A stretch of 64,000 nucleotides of DNA from BRH-c25 sp012519325 (GCA_050950645.1 JBMNHZ010000012.1:1-64000), one strand, 5' to 3'; positions 8,995 through 17,614 are shown, counted from the stretch's first letter. Program-made: numbers and translations. The notes: a model not told the origin generated them from the letters alone.

Positions 8995-10050
8995 TTAGGC
9001 TACTACCATGTCATTTGCCGATTTATAGCCAAATATTCTTCTTGGATAGCTGTTTATCCAGTTTTCTATGTATTTTATCCTTGCCTTGCTTATCTTGCCT
9101 ATATCTGTACCCTTCGGTATGAACCGCCGTATTAATTTGTTTATGTTTTCGTTTGTTCCTCGCTCCCAAGAGCTATATGGGTGTGCGTAGTACAGTTTCA
9201 CCCTCTTCTTGTCCTCGCCTTTTATCGACCGTTCTATGCCCTCATAATCTAAGAACTCACTTCCATTATCTACTGTTATTGTTTTGAACTTTTCTCTGAA
9301 TTCTTTGCCATATTTCCCTTCAAGTCTATCAAGTGATGCAACTACTGATCCCTGCGTCTTACTAGGTATTTTTAGTATGATTTCCTCTCGCCTGCTTCTC
9401 TCACTTAGCACCAGTAATACCGCTCCACTTCCTTCTCTTTTCCCAACAACACAATCCATTTCCCAGTGTCCATATTCCTCTCTTTTATCGATCTCAGACG
9501 GCCTTTCCTCAATACTTGTTCCTTTAAGGTTTTTATGTGCTATTTTTATCTTCTTGTAGTTTCTCTTTTTACCTTCCCTTTTCACTTGTAGGTCTTTGTT
9601 CGTAAGGGTTAGGAACACATCACCCCGGTCTATATAGTTATACAATGTCTTTGTACATATCTCTGTTTCAAACTCAAGTCCCTTTTCTTTAATCTCTCCA
9701 ATTACTGCATCAGGCGAATACTTATCTCTAATTATCCTGTTTTCTATGTATTTAGCCAATTTATGGTCTTTTCCTATCTTTAATCCAGGGCCTTTGTTTC
9801 TGGCATTTTCTTCGTATATTCGTTGCCCTGCATCTGCACAATACTCTTCTCTGTACGTTAAATCATGGTTTAAAAGTCTTATTTTCCCCTTTGCTATTTC
9901 TCGTTCAATTGTCCTGACTCCTTTTCCTATCCGCTTTGCTATTTCTAAAGGCGTAAGTCCTTCTTTTAGCAATATTTCTATTTTGTAGCGCTCTCGTTCT
10001 GAAAGGTGTTTATATTTTCGCAATTCTAGGGTATTATTATATTGGCTCAT
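8995..10050 (-). CDS. IS30-family transposase
   Basis: A 351-residue DDE transposase. An N-terminal helix-turn-helix (LSERERYKIEILLKEGLTPLEIAKRIGKGVRTIEREI) binds DNA. The catalytic residues lie in GHWEMDCVVGK, ITVDNGSEF and SWERGTNENINKLIRRF. Length is normal and the gene is intact. It is about two thirds identical by eye to the second IS30 transposase at 10387-11436. Confidence 0.93.
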   Translation of the reverse strand: MSQYNNTLELRKYKHLSERERYKIEILLKEGLTPLEIAKRIGKGVRTIEREIAKGKIRLLNHDLTYREEYCADAGQRIYEENARNKGPGLKIGKDHKLAKYIENRIIRDKYSPDAVIGEIKEKGLEFETEICTKTLYNYIDRGDVFLTLTNKDLQVKREGKKRNYKKIKIAHKNLKGTSIEERPSEIDKREEYGHWEMDCVVGKREGSGAVLLVLSERSRREEIILKIPSKTQGSVVASLDRLEGKYGKEFREKFKTITVDNGSEFLDYEGIERSIKGEDKKRVKLYYAHPYSSWERGTNENINKLIRRFIPKGTDIGKISKARIKYIENWINSYPRRIFGYKSANDMVVA

Positions 10051-10241
10051 GGTATTCTCCTTTGCAATGTTTTTTGTAGTTATTAAACATTATACATCGG
10101 ATTTACCATGAGTTACTATTTTCTTGTCTTGCGTCACTTCATTTTACAACTTACCAACTTTTGTGATTATACTAAATTGCAAATTTAAATGCCACCCATA
10201 TTTTGTAAGTCCATATTTTGTATATTGTCAAGTTATGTTCG

Positions 10242-10381
10242 CGGATGTCAAGGGCGGAGCACAGCGGAGTTCATTTTACCCTTGACATCCTCTCTTAATA
10301 TATCCTTTGGTTAGGGGGCCTGCTTGCAGCCCCCACGCCCTCCGGCGAGGACAGGGTTTGGGACAGAGTCCCAAGGTTTTT
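10242..10381. repeat. Hairpin cluster in IS30 B
   Basis: Three inverted repeats lie downstream of the transposase gene. GGATGTCAAGGG pairs with CCCTTGACATCC (10242-10253, 10279-10290). GGGGGC pairs with GCCCCC (10314-10334). TTGGGACAGAGTCCCAA (10358-10374) is followed by GGTTTTT. The last could terminate plus-strand transcripts entering the element. This replaces the different palindrome found in IS30 A. Confidence 0.65.
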
Positions 10382-10386
10382 CCTCT

Positions 10387-11436
10387 TTATCCCGCAAGTT
10401 CTTTGGGAGTCTTATACCCAAGGATTCTTCTGGGATAGTTATTCATCCATTTCTCAATAGCTTTTATCGTTTTCTTGCTTATCTTTGATATATCTGTTCC
10501 CTTTGGTATAAACCGTCTTATCAGTTTATTTGAGTTCTCATTTGTACCACGTTCCCATGAGCTATATGGGTGAGCATAGTATATTTTTACTCTCTTCTCT
10601 TCAGGATTGCTCCGCGATCGTTCTAATCCTTTAAAATTCAGGAATTCGCTACCGTTATCTACTGTTATTGTCTTAAACTTTTTCCTGAATTGCTTGCCAT
10701 GCTTCTTTTCTAATGCATCCAGTACCTTTTGTACCGATTCCTGTGTCTTGCTATCCATTTTATATATTATTTCTTCTCGGCTTCGTCTTTCACTTAGCAC
10801 CAATAAAGCAGCTCCACTTCCTCCTTGATTTCCTACTACACAGTCCATTTCCCAATGCCCATATTCTTCTCTTTTTTCAACCTCTGCAGGTCTTTCTTCA
10901 ATGCTGGTCCCTTTGAGGTTCTTATGGGCTATTTTGACCTTCCTATAGCTACCTTTCTTTTTGTCTTTCTTCACTGGCAGGTCTTTATTAGTAATGTTAG
11001 CAAACACTTCTTGATCTATATAGTTGTAGAGTGTCTTGGTACATATGCTAGTCTCAAATTCTATATCTTTTGCCTTAATCTGCCCAATTACTGCATCTGG
11101 TGAATATTTCTCTTTTACAATCTTCTGCTCAATATATTTAGCCAATTTATGGTCTTTCCCTATCTTCAGCCCAGGCCCTTTATTCCTGCCATTCCTATCG
11201 TATACCATCTGCCCTCTGTCTGCACAGTATTCTCGTCTATAGCTTAAATCGCTGTTTAGCAGCCACACAGTACCCTTAGCAATTTCTCTTTCGATTGTTC
11301 TCTTATGCCTTCCCAACCTTTTAGAAATCTCGAAAACTGTCATTTTTTCTTTTAACAATATTTCAATACTGTATCGCTCTCGGTAGTTTAGGTGTTTATT
11401 CCTTCTGTCTAATGTGGTATAGTTTTCTTGACTCAT
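10387..11436 (-). CDS. IS30-family transposase
   Basis: A 349-residue DDE transposase with an N-terminal helix-turn-helix (KMTVFEISKRLGRHKRTIEREI) and catalytic blocks GHWEMDCVVGN, ITVDNGSEF and SWERGTNENSNKLIRRF. Intact and close in length to the IS30 A transposase, but clearly a different element by sequence, so the pair is not a simple tandem duplication. Confidence 0.93.
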   Translation of the reverse strand: MSQENYTTLDRRNKHLNYRERYSIEILLKEKMTVFEISKRLGRHKRTIEREIAKGTVWLLNSDLSYRREYCADRGQMVYDRNGRNKGPGLKIGKDHKLAKYIEQKIVKEKYSPDAVIGQIKAKDIEFETSICTKTLYNYIDQEVFANITNKDLPVKKDKKKGSYRKVKIAHKNLKGTSIEERPAEVEKREEYGHWEMDCVVGNQGGSGAALLVLSERRSREEIIYKMDSKTQESVQKVLDALEKKHGKQFRKKFKTITVDNGSEFLNFKGLERSRSNPEEKRVKIYYAHPYSSWERGTNENSNKLIRRFIPKGTDISKISKKTIKAIEKWMNNYPRRILGYKTPKELAG

Positions 11437-12663
11437 GGTGTTTCCTCCGTAAATGTTTGGTTTGGTTACTTAACATTATACACTGGATTTACCATGAGTC
11501 ACCTTTTTTATGCCTTACGGCATTTAATTTTACAACTTACCAACTTTTGTGATTATCGTGTGATAATGTCACCTTGTAAACTATCGTGATAAAATGTCAC
11601 TATGAAGAATGAGGTGCATTATCTAATGTCCCAAAATCAATTGACTCGTTTTGCTGTATTAACTAAACTAATTGATGGACACATAACTGTCAAACAAGCT
11701 GCTGAAAGTCTTGATCTTAGTGAACGCCAAATCAAGCGCTTAAAGAAAGGTGTGATGCAAGACGGCGCTGCGTTCCTCAAACATAAAAATTCTGATCGTA
11801 AACCTCAGCATGCTTTTAGTGATGAATTTGTACAAAAAATTGTTAATCTAAAAGAATCCGAATTATATAAAGATGCTAATTTCAAGCATTTTCAGGATCT
11901 TCTTGAAGAGCATGAGCATATTTCAATAAGTTATGCTGCTCTCCATGAAATACTCAAAAAAGCCGGTATTCAAAGTCCCAAAAAGAGACGCCGTTTTAAG
12001 CCCCATCGCCGTCGCAAACGCAAACCACAAGAAGGTCTTTTAATCCAAATGGATGCCACTCCATTTGAATGGTTTGGTACCAATGATAAATTTGACTTGC
12101 ATGGCGGTATAGACGACTCTACGGGAAAAATTGTCGGTCTACATATGACTAAAAATGAATGCCTTCACGGATACTTTGAAGTGACAAAACAAATCATCCG
12201 TAAAAATGGCGTCCCTGTCAGTATTTATGCTGATCGCCATGCTATCTTTCTATCACAAAATGCTTCCAAGCTAAGTATTGAGGATCAACTTGCCGGAAAG
12301 ATAGTTAATGATACTCAGTTTGGTAGAGCTATGAAAGAACTTGGAATTACACTCATTCCTGCCCGATCAGCACAAGCAAAAGGTCGTGTTGAAAGGCTTT
12401 GGGAAACCTTGCAAAGCCGTTTGCCTGTTGAGTTCAAGATTGCAAACGTTAAAACCGTGGACGAAGCCAATGCCTTTCTCTCAACTTATATTGATAAATT
12501 TAACCAGCAATTTAGTGTAGAGCCTGAAGATGCTGAATCTGCTTTTAGAGTATTACCACCTACTATCGATTTAGATAAAGTAATGTGTACCCTTTGTCAA
12601 GGACAATTTGGGTTTTTGGTATTCCAATTAAATAGGTATTTATGTTATACTAACTGTGCTTTA

Positions 12664-12823
12664 CCACAAGGGAGGATAGGGCTACGCTGAGGAGCGACCC
12701 GAGCGCCCTTGTGGGTTTATAAGGGAGGCGGTGTACATCAGCACTGCTTCTTTTTTATTCCAGGCAACACTGCCTCCCTGGAAATCAAAGCGAAAAACCT
12801 CGGGGTGCGGGGCAGAGCCCCGC
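12664..12823. repeat. Hairpin cluster in IS3 element 1
   Basis: Downstream of orfB are three inverted repeats: CCACAAGGG with CCCTTGTGG (12664-12672, 12706-12714), GGGAGGCGGTGT with ACACTGCCTCCC (12723-12734, 12767-12778) and GCGGGGCAGAGCCCCGC (12807-12823). The last has the same CAGAG loop as the 10358 hairpin of IS30 B. The function is probably insulation from or termination of outside transcription, which is inference. Confidence 0.6.
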
Positions 12824-12825
12824 CT

Positions 12826-13782
12826 TCAAGCATCACCTTTTGCTTTTGGTATTGTTAAAGGATAATCACCTGTAACGAGATACTTGTAATACTCCCTCGG
12901 AGCTAATCTTGCCAAGTCCCATTGGTATCGGTCGTTATTGTAATAATCAGTCCAGTCGCTGATCACTTGGTGAATTTCTTTAAACGTTATGCATTTTGAA
13001 ATGTCAATTTCATCTTTCATGTGACCATAAAAGGATTCCTGCGGAGCATTATCCCAACAGTTTGCCTTTCGGGACATGGACTGTCTCAGTTCACTGTCTT
13101 TTATCAACTGGATAAACTTTATACTTGTGTAGTGTACCCCTTGATCCGAATTAATCAGGGTTTCGGCTGTCAAAGAGATACCATAATTCTCGATGAGTTG
13201 GTGCACGGTTTCCAGAACAAAATCGATCTCAAGAGATTCGCTCAGTACCCATGAGAGCAGTTCTTTTGTACAAGCGTCGATGATGGTAGACATATAGCAC
13301 CGTAGTCCCTTCCCGTTAATGATGTAAGTAATATCCGTCAGTAGAACAGTACGGGGGCCGTGTGTCTCAAATTCCCGGTTCAGCAGGTTGGGGGCAACAT
13401 TGTCGGTTCTTAGTGCTTTGGCCATTCTCCGGTATGGATTTGCCTTGCGAATAGGACAGATAAGTCCATACTTCTTCATCAAACGTCGAATCTTCTTAAT
13501 GTTCATGTGCACTGGGGAATCCATATGAAGAAGCCGCATGTAAATGCCGCGAGCTCCCTTGTCGTAACCACGAAACTGATAAGCCTCCAGAATTATTAGA
13601 AAATCCTTTTGGTCTTGTTCTTCACGCTGTCGTCTGAGGTCTTCCGTTTCAAGGTAATGGTAGTATCCAGACCGCGAAACACCGGCAGCAGCACACAACC
13701 AGGTAATATTAAGCAAGTTGTTGTCTCGCTGGGTCATCTCTTGAATGATCGCATACTTGGAAGATGCAGGGATATTCATCAT
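12826..13782 (-). CDS. IS3-family transposase OrfB
   Basis: A 318-residue integrase-core protein. The DDE residues are seen in VLLTDITYI, LINSDQGVHYTS and CWDNAPQESFYGHMKDE, with an HTH_21-like region (ICPIRKANPYRRMAKAL) before them. Its ATG overlaps the end of orfA by 4 bases (13779-13782), which suggests translational coupling rather than the frameshift fusion used by many IS3 members. Confidence 0.92.
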   Translation of the reverse strand: MMNIPASSKYAIIQEMTQRDNNLLNITWLCAAAGVSRSGYYHYLETEDLRRQREEQDQKDFLIILEAYQFRGYDKGARGIYMRLLHMDSPVHMNIKKIRRLMKKYGLICPIRKANPYRRMAKALRTDNVAPNLLNREFETHGPRTVLLTDITYIINGKGLRCYMSTIIDACTKELLSWVLSESLEIDFVLETVHQLIENYGISLTAETLINSDQGVHYTSIKFIQLIKDSELRQSMSRKANCWDNAPQESFYGHMKDEIDISKCITFKEIHQVISDWTDYYNNDRYQWDLARLAPREYYKYLVTGDYPLTIPKAKGDA

Positions 13783-14180
13783 TCCGTAACCTCCCGGCCT
13801 AAAGATACAATTTTTTTTAAAAACTCTATCTCTTGTTCTTTATATACTAACTGCTGCTCAAGATATTTAATTCTACCCTCCGGAGTTATATAACCATCCA
13901 GATATTTGTTATAGGTATCTAAATCACGGAATCCCTTTCCAGCCTTAACTTCATTCTTGATCATACCCTTCAGCCCATTCATTCGAATTTTACCAAGAAT
14001 ATCTGGATCAATACCCATCTCGATAACGATGTCTCTCGGCTTTTTTCCTGCTAAGATAGCTTCCCAGAATTTCTTTTTAAATTCAGCTGTAAAATGCACG
14101 ATGCTGGGAGATACATCTAAAACATATGAGCTTGCGCGTAGATGTTTCATTTCCTCTTCGGTAAATTTTTTGCTAGCCAT
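13779..14180 (-). CDS. IS3-family OrfA, DNA-binding protein
   Basis: A 133-residue helix-turn-helix protein (FTAEFKKKFWEAILAGKKPRDIVIEMGIDPDILGKIR) with a C-terminal heptad-like stretch (RIKYLEQQLVYKEQEIEFLKKIVSL) for oligomerisation. It precedes orfB and is needed for transposition in this family. Start ATG at 14180 follows a GGAGGAAT site. Confidence 0.88.
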   Translation of the reverse strand: MASKKFTEEEMKHLRASSYVLDVSPSIVHFTAEFKKKFWEAILAGKKPRDIVIEMGIDPDILGKIRMNGLKGMIKNEVKAGKGFRDLDTYNKYLDGYITPEGRIKYLEQQLVYKEQEIEFLKKIVSLGREVTE

Positions 14181-14248
14181 GTTTATTCCTCCAATTCATC
14201 TAATGTTTATTCTATTACCTATCTGAATTGGAGTCAAAAAACTCTTAT

Positions 14249-14340
14249 GTCCGAAACGAAGGGTTTCAAAAACTTGATTGTCCAAAACTAAGGATTTTTA
14301 AAACACACTTGTCCGAAACTAAGGGTATTTGAAAACTGCT
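14249..14340. repeat. Three 31-bp direct repeats at the IS3 element 1 end
   Basis: GTCCGAAACTAAGG-type units begin at 14249, 14280 and 14311, an exact 31-bp period, between orfA and the right terminal repeat. One inverted, related copy (TACCCTTTGTCAAGGACAA) sits at the left end. They look like transposase-binding iterons. There are no spacers, so this is not a CRISPR array. Confidence 0.75.
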
Positions 14341-14751
14341 GCTGTCTATTCTATAGGGTACATTTTAAAGTGCTTTGTGTTAAAATCACAAGAACAGTTG
14401 ATAATGGAGGTGTTTTCTCATTGTATAACAGAAACTTCAAAGTTTTAGAAAATCAATCCTCCAATATACTCCCTCCGAGAAAGTCTAAGGTCTTCGTACT
14501 GATAAGCCCTGTATTTGGAATAAAGGCACAGTATGAGAAAACCACCTTTGATGTCATTAACTATATAAAACCAATTAAAGTTACTACACCTTCAGAACCT
14601 AAGAAAAAGAAGCCCTGGACTCCGCCAGACAGTCATTATTACAAATATGGTCACACACTGATGAAAAAGCTTAACTATGAAGAAAGCGACCAGGAAATCC
14701 TCAGAATTCTTGAGGACATATTCCTTAAAAAATATGCTTAACCCCAATCTA

Positions 14752-14835
14752 AGAGAAAAAATTTTAAGTACGGTTGACAATGAGAGGTTCCCATATGATA
14801 GCCTTATTGGCGGCCAGCCAGTATGCCCTTAGCCC
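14752..14835. repeat. Palindromic element, copy 2, left arm (ISNCY)
   Basis: This follows the ISNCY transposase stop. It contains TTGACAATGAG (14774-14784), CCATATGATAGCC and GGCCAGCCAGTATGCCCTTAGCC, collinear with copy 1 at 8807. The right arm lies at 17286-17384 on the other side of the IS21 insertion. Confidence 0.8.
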
Positions 14836-14986
14836 TGTATATGGCATAATAAAAATACAGAACTCGGCAGCCAAAAACTACAGAGTAAAATTACCGGCTT
14901 AGTTTAAAGCTAAGGCACTTGTCAACTTCATAACTTTCCCGTATCGTTGTTTGTGACGAAGCAAATAACGAAAGGGGTTTGAAAGG

Positions 14987-16486
14987 ATGTTGAAAGTGCC
15001 TCAACAACAGTATATCCGATTCCTTCGCGAAATTGAAGGAGCAAATATTAATGAAATTGCTGAGACAATAGGCATAGATTGGCGTACAGCCAAGAAATAC
15101 GCCGACCGTGACGATTGGAATCTTCCAATTAAGCATAAGGAGCATAAGATGCCTGTCATCGGGCCATATAAAGAGATAATTGATACCCTACTTCTCGAAG
15201 ATAGTCTTATGCCACGAAAGCAGCGTCATACCGGTGCCAAAATTTATAGAATCCTTAGGGATGATCATGGTTACCAAGGGTGTCTTAGAACAGTTACAGC
15301 ATATATATCTAAACGCCGTAGTGAGATGCAGTTGGAAAAAGCAACAGCATACCAACGATTAGATCACCCGGAAGGAGAAGCTCAGGCTGACTTTACTACG
15401 ATTCAAGTAAGCCGTGATGGGTGTCTGCAAGAATACAAGCTGCTGATTCTATCCTTTCCCTTTAGTAATGCAGCATTTGTTCATCCGGTTCCATCAGAAA
15501 ACCAGGAGTGCTTTCTTGAAGGTTTAAAAACTCTTTTTAAGAAAGCAGGCGGGGTTCCTGAACGAATCTGGTTTGATAATCTTTCTGCCGCAGTTGTATC
15601 CATTAAACCGGAAGGAGAACGACTGCTGACAGATGCATTTATGAGGTTTTGTTCCCATTACCGTTTCGAGGCCGTTTTCTGCAACCCTAACAAAGGTAAT
15701 GAGAAGGGCCATGTTGAAAACAAGTGTGGCTACAATAAACGTAACTGGTGTGTTCCCATACCGCTATTTGAGTCACAAGAAAAGCTGGCAGAACAACTGG
15801 ACACACAAGCCCAAGCGGATATGAGCCGACCTCATTATGGCAAAGGAACTTTAATAAGCGAACTATGGCAACAGGAGCAATCAAAGTTACGCAAGCTGCC
15901 TCGAGCTGATTTTGAAGTATATCGGCTCGAAAGTACGAAAGTGAATTCGTATGGTGAAATCAAAGTAGATAAAACTAATGTCCCTCTGTTCCAAGCTAAG
16001 CCGGATACTACTGTACTACTAAGGTATTGGTGGGATCGGGTTGATGTCCTGGATGAATTCCATCGGATGCTTACCACATTCCCGCGTCCATATACCGGAA
16101 AGAAAACGGAAATACCCTGGCAAGAGGCATTCAGGAACTATATACATAAGCCTCGAAGCGTCAGTCATGCTCATTTGGTTAAAATGCTGCCGGAGAAGCT
16201 GCAGCAATATATTAAGACCGAAGACCTGCAACTGCGTAAAGAGCGTCTCCATGCTGTATTTCATTGGTGCGGCAACTATACCGTAATAGAAATAGAACAA
16301 GTTCTCAAAAACTTAGGCGAAGAACCTCCTATTGAGCTGGTTACTGCCAGGCTGAGACTTATTAAACCTTTATCCGATACATATAGAGATTCATTAAAAG
16401 AATCCTATACACCTCCGGAAGTCCGAAAAATGACTATGGACTTAAGCCGGTATAATTTACTGGCGAAGGGAGGTGAAAATATATGA
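14987..16486 (+). CDS. istA: IS21-family transposase IstA
   Basis: A 499-residue DDE transposase with an N-terminal helix-turn-helix (EGANINEIAETIGIDWRTAKKYA). Catalytic blocks are GEAQADFTTIQV, IWFDNLSAAV and NEKGHVENKCGYNKRN. The ATG follows GAAAGGGGTTTGAAAGG. It overlaps istB by 4 bases, the usual coupled arrangement. Confidence 0.94.
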   Translation: MLKVPQQQYIRFLREIEGANINEIAETIGIDWRTAKKYADRDDWNLPIKHKEHKMPVIGPYKEIIDTLLLEDSLMPRKQRHTGAKIYRILRDDHGYQGCLRTVTAYISKRRSEMQLEKATAYQRLDHPEGEAQADFTTIQVSRDGCLQEYKLLILSFPFSNAAFVHPVPSENQECFLEGLKTLFKKAGGVPERIWFDNLSAAVVSIKPEGERLLTDAFMRFCSHYRFEAVFCNPNKGNEKGHVENKCGYNKRNWCVPIPLFESQEKLAEQLDTQAQADMSRPHYGKGTLISELWQQEQSKLRKLPRADFEVYRLESTKVNSYGEIKVDKTNVPLFQAKPDTTVLLRYWWDRVDVLDEFHRMLTTFPRPYTGKKTEIPWQEAFRNYIHKPRSVSHAHLVKMLPEKLQQYIKTEDLQLRKERLHAVFHWCGNYTVIEIEQVLKNLGEEPPIELVTARLRLIKPLSDTYRDSLKESYTPPEVRKMTMDLSRYNLLAKGGENI

Positions 16487-17202
16487 GCCAAACACTCTCA
16501 GATATATGTCGTCAATTAAGGCTTGCACATGTTGCAGAGGCAGTTCAGCTTCAAAAGGACGAACATGTTATACGTATAGCAGAGGAAATACTTAATGCCG
16601 AGTTGGAAGGCCGTAAACGTTCCAAACTCAATAAGTTGGTCCATCAGGCCATGTTTCCACATCTTAAGACCTTTGATGGATACCAATATGATAATATAGG
16701 CTTCCCAACCAGCTGCAACCGTGAAAAGCTACAATCCTTAGAGTGGATTAAAAAGAAATAAAACGTATTGATGTTGGGTGCAGTCGGAACAGGGAAAACC
16801 CATATGGCTATAGCCCTTGGAGTATCAGCTTGTCAACAAGGAATAGGAGTTCAATTCTATCGTGCAGCAGAACTTGTTGCAGTTCTACAGGAGAAGTTTG
16901 GTCAAGGACTGCTGACACGGTTTCAAGCCAAGCTTAGGAAGGCTGACCTTCTAATCCTTGATGAAGTTGGTTATGTTCCATTCAGTCAGACGGGATCAGA
17001 GCTTCTGTTCAATGTAATTGCAGATTGTTATGAGCAGCAAAGCGTCATTGTAACTTCTAACCTGGAATTCGGCCAATGGACAAGTATATTTGGAGATAAC
17101 AAGCTGACTGCAGCCTTGATAGACCGACTAGTCCACCATGCACATATATTAACGTTTACCGGCGACAGCTTCAGATTAAAAGAAGCTATGAACAGGAACT
17201 AA
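16483..17202 (+). pseudogene. istB: IS21 helper ATPase IstB with an in-frame stop
   Basis: An AAA+ helper for IstA. The first 92 residues end at TAA (16759-16761) immediately before NVLMLGAVGTGKTH, the Walker A block, and the same frame continues through Walker B (LLILDEVGY), sensor-like VTSNLEF and a normal C-terminus at 17202. A single substitution would restore about 239 residues, the usual length. Restart at the ATG at 16768 would miss the N-terminal domain. Confidence 0.85.
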
Positions 17203-17285
17203 TACCTCAATAAAGTTGGCAAGTGTCATCTACACAAAAAAGCTGCCGATTTATACATTTTTCTATTGCCAAACACACTTAGCCC

Positions 17286-17384
17286 AGCTCCAGAGAAAAA
17301 GCTACGGGGCATGAAGGCTTGGCCCGCTGGCTTATCATCATATGGGAGAGGCTCGTTGTCAACCGGGATCCTTAAAAATTTTCT
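17286..17384. repeat. Palindromic element, copy 2, right arm (ISNCY)
   Basis: It contains CGGGGCATGAAGG, GGCCCGCTGGCTTATCATCA and GAGGCTCGTTGTCAAC (17348-17363), identical over the last 16 bases to the right arm of copy 1 (8953-8968). It pairs with the left arm at 14752-14835. The ISNCY right end follows (17391-17448). Confidence 0.8.
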
Positions 17385-17532
17385 CCTACTGAAAGTGACA
17401 TTTTTATACGATAATTAAGTCACTTTTAGGGTGACATTTTCACAAAGTATTGACATATATTTAAGGAACTTTTCACATATATGCAGATATACACGCCCGT
17501 ATGCCAGATGATTCGATAGGCTCACTAAGCTA

Positions 17533-17576
17533 TTGACATGAAAGCTTTTCATATTTTATAATATGGTTGTCGACAA
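17533..17576 (+). promoter_or_regulatory. Promoter and operator of the GntR regulator
   Basis: TTGACA (17533-17538), 18 bases, TATAAT (17557-17562), then the palindrome TTGTCGACAA (17567-17576) over the predicted transcription start. A second dyad, ATGAAAGCTTTTCAT, lies in the spacer. This predicts autorepression, with the same operator core used at X-Y-Z copy 1 (8631). Confidence 0.8.
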
Positions 17577-17614
17577 ACGACATTTATACAAATACTGTTG
17601 GAGGGAGGATGCTT

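Larger units (their letters stand above)
8707..10158 (-). mobile_element. IS30-family element A
   Basis: Terminal inverted repeats are visible: TTGCAAGTTTAAGTGACG on the left (from 8713) and, inverted, CGTCACTTCATTTTACAA on the right. The element is flanked by TTTGTGATTAT (8696-8706) and TTTTGTGATTAT (10159-10170), read as the target duplication. It carries one transposase gene on the minus strand and a large palindrome downstream of it. Confidence 0.8.
10171..11544 (-). mobile_element. IS30-family element B, abutting element A
   Basis: Its ends are TTGCAAATTTAAATGCC (from 10177) and, inverted, GGCATTTAATTTTACAA (ending 11536). It is flanked by TTTTGTGATTAT at 10159-10170 and again at 11545-11556. 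The duplication is the same one that flanks element A, so both elements used the same target in the left end of the ISNCY element. Confidence 0.8.
12586..14362 (-). mobile_element. IS3-family element 1, inside the ISNCY transposase gene
   Basis: Ends are TGTACCCT on the left (12586) and, inverted, AGGGTACA on the right (ending 14362). Each is backed by copies of a sequence related to TACCCTTAGTTTCGGACAA: one at the left end and three on the right. It carries orfA and orfB on the minus strand. An exact target duplication is not clear; TAAAGT occurs just outside both ends. Confidence 0.75.
11602..14741 (+). pseudogene. ISNCY-family (IS1202-like) transposase, split by an IS3 element
   Basis: The N-terminal part (from 11602, or the ATG at 11626) has a helix-turn-helix (VKQAAESLDLSERQIKRLKKG) and the DDE blocks LIQMDATPFEWFG, IYADRHAIF and AQAKGRVERLWETLQ. 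It runs to PTIDLDKVM at 12585, where IS3 sequence begins and the frame soon ends at 12690. The missing C-terminus resumes near 14370 as LCVKITRTVDNGGVFS and ends at 14741. All catalytic residues lie in the first part. The two pieces together are about 450 residues, normal for this family. Confidence 0.85.
14836..17277 (+). mobile_element. IS21-family element inserted in a palindrome
   Basis: The ends align over 36 bp: TGTATATGGC...TCGGCAGC from 14836 and, inverted, TGTGTTTGGC...TCGGCAGC ending at 17277. The element is flanked by the 8-bp duplication CTTAGCCC (14828-14835 and 17278-17285). It carries istA and istB. istB has an internal stop, so the copy may be inactive. Confidence 0.9.
8694..17448 (+). 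mobile_element. Composite nest of five insertion sequences within an ISNCY (IS1202-like) element
   Basis: The outer element has matching ends: ACTTTGTG at 8694 and CACAAAGT ending at 17448, with subterminal repeats of the type TATCGTGATAAAATGTCACT (11554-11573, 11583-11602, and inverted at 17394-17413). Flanking copies of ATATATTTAAGGA (in 8676-8693 and 17449-17467, 18-19 bp with one mismatch and one gap) look like a long target duplication, as expected for the IS1202 group. Inside are two IS30 elements, one IS3 and one IS21. The nest occupies the divergent promoter region between X-Y-Z and the GntR regulator. Confidence 0.8.

Noticed and set aside
14249..14340. Regular 31-bp repeats resembling a CRISPR array
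   Set aside because: The units are contiguous without spacers, lie at the end of an IS3 element, and have an inverted relative at its other end.
8694..17448. Integrative conjugative element or prophage
   Set aside because: No integrase, relaxase, phage structural or conjugation gene is present; the content is only insertion-sequence genes.
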